DNA from: Peptostreptococcaceae bacterium
GTDB taxonomy: Bacteria; Bacillota; Clostridia; Peptostreptococcales; Peptostreptococcaceae
Assembly (NCBI GenBank): GCA_029983575.1
Contig: JASBZE010000071.1
Location: forward strand, 1 to 8,645
Length of the DNA: 8,645 nucleotides
Direction of reading: 5' to 3'
Part shown: positions 5,316-8,645 of the stretch, one piece after another
Numbering within the stretch: the stretch's first letter is position 1
Layout: every line of letters starts with the position of its first letter
Program-made: the position numbers and the translations under genes
The notes under the pieces: model-generated
The model's input: only the letters and a program-made list of their open reading frames with translations
Told to the model about the DNA's origin: nothing
Database searches by the model: none

Positions 5316-7799
5316 TTAAACTAAATTTTCTGGGTTTATATCAATAGAAACATAATTTCCCCTGGATAAAACCTCATCCTTTTTATCAACGCAGATATAT
5401 TTTATCAAACCTCTTAAGATTCCTATATCAATTCCTCTATCTCTAAGTAGTAGTTGCCATCTGTATTTGCTCTTAATTTTTTCGATCGCACACTGTGATG
5501 GACCATAAATAAAATCAATATTTTTCATACCCCTCTCAGTCAAAAGGTAAACTATCACCTCTTTTATCCTAAAGGCATCATTTCTTACCAGCGTATAATC
5601 CTCCCCAGTTACAACTACACGAACAATGTTATTAAAAGGTGGGTATCCAAATTTCCTTCTCATATCTATTTCTTTTTCATAGAAGCTTTCGTAATCGTAG
5701 TCAGTGGCGTACCTTATAGCATGGTGGTCTGTTTGAAAAGCCTGAAGTACAACTTCTCCTTTTTTTTCAGCCCTGCCAGGACGTCCTGCCACCTGGGTAA
5801 TCAGAGAAAAAGTATTTTCGCTGGCCTTATAATCTGGATAACTTAACATCATATCGCCTGAAAGAATTCCTGCGAGAGTTACATTTTTAAAATCCAGACC
5901 CTTGGCTAGCATCTGAGTACCAACTAATATATCAATATCTCCATTTCCAAAATCCCTAAGCACCTTGTCTTGATCGCCTTTTTTAGACACGCTATCACGA
6001 TCATATCTCCTTACAACTTTGTCAGGAAACATCCTAATAAGTTCATCCTCAATTTTCTGAGTTCCGGCCCCAGATAAAATGATTGACTTCTTTCCGCATT
6101 CAGGACATGCTGTCGGAACCGACCTCTCATCCTCACAGTAATGGCATTTGAGTTTATTTTCAAATTTATGATAGGTCATCGAAATATCACATCTATCACA
6201 TTTTACTACAGCTCCACAACTTGAGCAATATATAAAATTAGAAAATCCCCTTCTATTTAGAAATAAAATTACCTGATTTTCTTCTTCTAAATGTCTTTTC
6301 ATTACCTCATATAATCTAGAGCTTATTAAGCCGGTATTTCCGCTTTTTACCTCTTCTTTCATATCCACAACTTCTATTTTAGGCATATCTTTGTTATTAG
6401 CCCTCCTCAAGAGGTTCACAAGGGTATACTCACCCGAATTAGCTCTGTAGTACTGTTCCATACTAGGAGTTGCCGATCCTAGTACAAGTCTAGCCCCTAA
6501 ATGTTTGCTAATAAAATAAGCCACTTCCTCAGTACGATATTTAGGATTTGATTCTGATTTATATGATGAATCGTGACATTCATCAATGACTATAAGTTTT
6601 AAGTCTTTTATTGGTAGGAAGATAGATGATCTAGTTCCTATTACGACCTTACACGCACCAGATTTGACCAATCTATAAGCATCGTGTTTTTCTCCCTCAG
6701 AAAGTTTGCTGTGATATACAACTACTTCTTCTCCAAATATCTTTTTAAACCTATGTACAGTTTGAGGAGTTAATCCTATCTCTGGCACCAATATTATACC
6801 GCCCTTTTGTTCTCTCAAACACTCTCTCAAAAGTTCTATATAGACCTCTGTTTTTCCACTTCCAGTAACACCCCTAAAAACTACGGGTTTCTTAGACGAT
6901 TTTATTTTCTCTAAGGCTTCCTTCTGATAAGGGGTAAGCTCAAATCCATCCTTGTATTCTCCTATTTTATTGATCTCATACCTTCTGAAAAAATCCCTCT
7001 TCTCAATATTAATAACTCCTTTTTCATGTAGGGATTTTATAGATTGAGAAGATACTTCAAGCAAATCCTTTAAGTCTTTTTCTGAAATGCTCTCATTTAG
7101 CGAAAGGAAGTCCACAATTCGCTTTTGGGCCTTTCCTAACCTAATTCCCTTATCCCAATTTTTAATTAGACTTATTAGATTATAAGTTTTTTCATTTAAA
7201 CTCTCTTCATAGTCCCATCCAAGCTCTAAAATTTCTTTCTTTTCAAGATTTTTTATAATTCTAAGGTCTGAGTTTGATATTTCATCTAAAATAACTTCAT
7301 CTGAATAAATTAAGGTCTTTATTATGTAATTATCTTCCTTTAACTTTTCTTTATCATCATCGAAATACTCTTTAAAATTTTTTCCTCTAGTTATCTTTCT
7401 TCTCGATACAAATTTAAGGCCTCTTGGGTACATAAGTCTAACGGCCTCAGAAAATGTAGATATATACCTATCTCTAATCCACGAACAGAGTTTTATTTGA
7501 AAGTCTGATAATATAGGTTCATCAAAGGAGAGTGAAATAATTTTTTTTAATTCATAGGATTTATTCTCCCCCTTTTCATTTATTACTATCTTTCCTTCTT
7601 CAATCTTTTCATCTTCTAAATCCGTTTCATTGATTATTTCTATTACTATTGCTTGAACAGGTTTATTAGACCTACCAAAAGGCACAACTACCGAGCTCCC
7701 AACCTCTATATCCTCAGCCAATTCTGGGGGTACTAAATAAGAGTAAAGCCCATCTGTATAAGTTCCATTTGTCATCAACGCTATCTTTGCTACTGCCAT
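5316..7799 (-). CDS. priA: Primosomal protein N' (PriA), replication restart helicase
   Basis: A superfamily 2 3'-5' DNA helicase that recognises stalled forks and starts reassembly of the replisome. At 827 residues it is slightly longer than many Firmicutes homologues. The N-terminal 3'-DNA-binding domain (about 1-110) starts MAVAKIAL. A winged-helix region (about 220-275) precedes the helicase core: Walker A GVTGSGKT (310-317), Walker B/motif II DECHD (406-410), GSATPS (441-446), LNRRGFS (514-520), GTQMLAKGLDF (627-637) and QVAGRPGR (669-676). Eight zinc cysteines are intact (525, 528, 534, 537, 552, 555, 565, 568). The C-terminal domain includes GPSQCAIEKIKSKYRW (766-781). Departures from the family norm are C408 (DEEH usual), P674 (AGRAGR usual) and G648 in ILSGD (ILSAD usual). 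The start has AGGGGG (7810-7805) 5 nt upstream. It is the first gene of the operon; coaBC, often upstream of priA, is absent. Confidence 0.96.
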   Translation of the reverse strand: MAVAKIALMTNGTYTDGLYSYLVPPELAEDIEVGSSVVVPFGRSNKPVQAIVIEIINETDLEDEKIEEGKIVINEKGENKSYELKKIISLSFDEPILSDFQIKLCSWIRDRYISTFSEAVRLMYPRGLKFVSRRKITRGKNFKEYFDDDKEKLKEDNYIIKTLIYSDEVILDEISNSDLRIIKNLEKKEILELGWDYEESLNEKTYNLISLIKNWDKGIRLGKAQKRIVDFLSLNESISEKDLKDLLEVSSQSIKSLHEKGVINIEKRDFFRRYEINKIGEYKDGFELTPYQKEALEKIKSSKKPVVFRGVTGSGKTEVYIELLRECLREQKGGIILVPEIGLTPQTVHRFKKIFGEEVVVYHSKLSEGEKHDAYRLVKSGACKVVIGTRSSIFLPIKDLKLIVIDECHDSSYKSESNPKYRTEEVAYFISKHLGARLVLGSATPSMEQYYRANSGEYTLVNLLRRANNKDMPKIEVVDMKEEVKSGNTGLISSRLYEVMKRHLEEENQVILFLNRRGFSNFIYCSSCGAVVKCDRCDISMTYHKFENKLKCHYCEDERSVPTACPECGKKSIILSGAGTQKIEDELIRMFPDKVVRRYDRDSVSKKGDQDKVLRDFGNGDIDILVGTQMLAKGLDFKNVTLAGILSGDMMLSYPDYKASENTFSLITQVAGRPGRAEKKGEVVLQAFQTDHHAIRYATDYDYESFYEKEIDMRRKFGYPPFNNIVRVVVTGEDYTLVRNDAFRIKEVIVYLLTERGMKNIDFIYGPSQCAIEKIKSKYRWQLLLRDRGIDIGILRGLIKYICVDKKDEVLSRGNYVSIDINPENLV

Positions 7800-7825
7800 G
7801 GCTGCCCCCTTTCAAAAAAATCCTT

Positions 7826-7843
7826 AGGAGTAGACCCACTCCT
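7826..7843 (-). promoter_or_regulatory. Leader hairpin between the operon promoter and priA
   Basis: On the minus strand, AGGAGT (7843-7838) and ACTCCT (7831-7826) form a perfect 6-bp stem with a 6-nt loop, followed after AAGGA by T7 (7820-7814). It lies inside the expected priA leader, downstream of the -10 and 15 nt upstream of the priA Shine-Dalgarno. The stem-plus-T-run layout resembles a weak terminator or attenuator. It could equally be a 5' stability hairpin. No alternative antiterminator pairing is evident. Confidence 0.4.
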
Positions 7844-7861
7844 TTTATACTTTACTATACT

Positions 7862-7870
7862 ATTATATCA
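7862..7870 (-). promoter_or_regulatory. Extended -10 promoter of the priA-def-fmt-yugP operon
   Basis: Minus strand TGATATAAT (7870-7862) is a consensus -10 with a TG extension, in the same 14-nt context as the ABC-F promoter. No convincing -35 is seen at standard spacing: TTGATT (7885-7880) is too close, 12 bp upstream of the hexamer. Initiation near 7855 would give a leader of about 55 nt containing the 7826-7843 hairpin. Confidence 0.65.
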
Positions 7871-8003
7871 TAAGTTACAAATCAAAAATAAATCCCTGTA
7901 TTAAGACTTCTCTAAAAGAGATTATAGAGGTATGGTTCATTCAAACAAAAGCTGTAAGTTTTATAAAATTTTTATACATTTACAACAAAATGACGTATAG
8001 TTA

Positions 8004-8012
8004 TGTTATAAT
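8004..8012 (+). promoter_or_regulatory. Extended -10 promoter of the ECF S-component gene
   Basis: TGTTATAAT (8004-8012) is a consensus -10 with a TG extension, preceded by no clear -35. The 11-nt string TATGTTATAAT is also present at the yeiH-like promoter. Transcription from about 8019 would give a leader of about 50 nt that begins at the inverted repeats 8020-8053. Confidence 0.6.
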
Positions 8013-8019
8013 TGACTTG

Positions 8020-8053
8020 TATGTAATTATACATATGCATAAAAATGTATAAT
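8020..8053 (+). repeat. Nested inverted repeats in the ECF gene leader (operator or RNA hairpin)
   Basis: Two inverted repeats share one arm. TATGTA-ATTA-TACATA (8020-8035) is a 6-bp dyad. ATTATACAT (8026-8034) and ATGTATAAT (8045-8053) form a perfect 9-bp repeat around a 10-nt spacer that includes the palindrome TATGCATA (8034-8041). The block starts at the expected transcription start and ends 4 nt before the AAGGGG ribosome binding site, so it could be a repressor operator or two mutually exclusive leader hairpins. I do not recognise it as a known regulator site or riboswitch. Confidence 0.5.
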
Positions 8054-8057
8054 AAGT

Positions 8058-8063
8058 AAGGGG
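8058..8063 (+). promoter_or_regulatory. Ribosome binding site that decides the ECF gene start
   Basis: AAGGGG (8058-8063) directly abuts the ATG at 8064, leaving no spacer, but lies 9 nt upstream of the in-frame ATG at 8073. The second ATG is therefore the likely start. Confidence 0.7.
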
Positions 8064-8072
8064 ATGATTTGT

Positions 8073-8606
8073 ATGGGTAATGTAATTACAGGACAAAAAA
8101 TTAAAACAAAGGATTTGGTAGAGACATCATTGTTGATTGCCTTGGTATTTCTTGCTACTAAGTTTATCAACTTCAAATTGCCGATCTCTGTTAACGGTGG
8201 TCTAATCCACCTGGGTACAGCAATGCTGTTTATAGCTGCAGGGGTATTCGGTCCTAGAAAAGGTGCTCTATCAGGAGCAATCGGGATGGCGCTTTTTGAT
8301 GTAATGTCTGGTTGGGCATTATGGGCACCATTTACTTTTATCATAAGAGGCTTGATGGGATATATAGTCGGTAAGATAGCTTTTATGGGAAACAAGGATG
8401 GATCTAGTGTAAAGTTAAATATATTGGCTATGATTGCCGGAACTGTTTGGAACTTAGTTGGTTATTACATAGCTGAGGTTATTCTCTACGGTAACTTTAT
8501 CACGCCGTTTACCTCTATGCCTGGAGACTTGATCCAAGGAATTGTCGGTATGATAATAGCCATACCTATAATTAACGCATTTAGAAAAATTAGAAGAAGC
8601 TACTAG
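8073..8606 (+). CDS. ECF transporter S component (substrate-binding membrane subunit, PF07155-like)
   Basis: A 177-residue, very hydrophobic protein with about six membrane segments (about 17-33, 44-60, 63-80, 85-105, 113-138 and 152-170), the size and topology of S components of energy-coupling factor vitamin transporters. The region FKLPISVNGGLIHLGTAM (34-51), followed by GVFGPRKGALSGAIGMALFD (57-76), is characteristic of the PF07155/DUF3816-type S components. These bind a vitamin or precursor and dock on shared EcfA-EcfA'-EcfT modules. No ATPase or T subunit lies in the window, so it probably uses a module encoded elsewhere. The substrate cannot be told from sequence. The start is taken at 8073 because of Shine-Dalgarno spacing; an upstream in-frame ATG at 8064 would add three residues. 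The basic C-terminus (RKIRRSY) is cytoplasmic by the positive-inside rule. The 39 bases after the stop show no terminator before the window ends. Confidence 0.88.
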   Translation: MGNVITGQKIKTKDLVETSLLIALVFLATKFINFKLPISVNGGLIHLGTAMLFIAAGVFGPRKGALSGAIGMALFDVMSGWALWAPFTFIIRGLMGYIVGKIAFMGNKDGSSVKLNILAMIAGTVWNLVGYYIAEVILYGNFITPFTSMPGDLIQGIVGMIIAIPIINAFRKIRRSY

Positions 8607-8645
8607 TTTTACTAAGTTAGTTACTGATTATAACTTTGAAAAAAT

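Noticed and set aside
8048..8053. TATAAT as an alternative promoter for the ECF gene
   Set aside because: It would start transcription at or inside the ribosome binding site, has no -35, and is one arm of the 9-bp inverted repeat.
7870..8063. Known riboswitch (TPP, FMN, preQ1, folate) upstream of the ECF gene
   Set aside because: None of the conserved core strings of these classes is present, and the leader from the likely start is only about 50 nt.
8027..8395. Minus-strand open frame opposite the ECF S component
   Set aside because: It is a shadow of a hydrophobic gene, and it would terminate inside the promoter region without its own signals.
1..8645. CRISPR array, tRNA genes, insertion sequences or phage remnants
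   Set aside because: No repeated spacer units, cloverleaf sequences, transposase motifs or terminal repeats were found by reading either strand.

Overview
The window is AT-rich (roughly one third G+C), has AGGAGG-type ribosome binding sites and short intergenic gaps, and carries a priA-def-fmt-zinc metallopeptidase gene order. This points to a low-GC Gram-positive bacterium, most likely an anaerobe of the Clostridia/Tissierellia group. The assignment is inference from gene content and signals; no rRNA body lies in the window.

Layout, left to right. Positions 1-292 hold no protein gene. On the minus strand they carry a well-spaced sigma-A-type promoter followed by a leader with the element CTTGAAAACTAAACAG, typical of Firmicutes rRNA operon leaders and spacers, so an rRNA operon probably begins just beyond the left edge. 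Next, also on the minus strand (293-1885), is a YkpA/YbiT-type ABC-F ATPase with one canonical and one degenerate ATP site. A 95-bp divergent promoter region separates it from a plus-strand YeiH-family membrane protein (1981-2970). A strong hairpin terminator at about 3030-3071 lies between YeiH and the convergent minus-strand operon. That operon, in transcription order, is priA (replication restart helicase, 7799-5316), def (peptide deformylase, 5303-4839), fmt (Met-tRNA formyltransferase, 4809-3820) and a YugP-like membrane zinc metallopeptidase (3809-3117). A second divergent promoter region (7800-8072) leads rightward to an orphan ECF-transporter S component (8073-8606).

How the genes fit together: fmt formylates initiator Met-tRNA, and def removes the formyl group from finished N-termini, so the two act at opposite ends of formyl-methionine metabolism. 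priA reloads the replisome at stalled forks. The ABC-F protein and the adjacent rRNA promoter extend the translation theme. YeiH and the ECF S component are transport genes unrelated to their neighbours.

Most of the window is ordinary housekeeping sequence, and I see no mobile element, CRISPR array, tRNA or undescribed multi-gene system. The points most worth a second look are the ABC-F second site (Gln in place of the catalytic Glu plus a lost P-loop), the motif substitutions in PriA, nested inverted repeats just upstream of the ECF gene, and paired TTTCGAAAA sites around the rRNA promoter.
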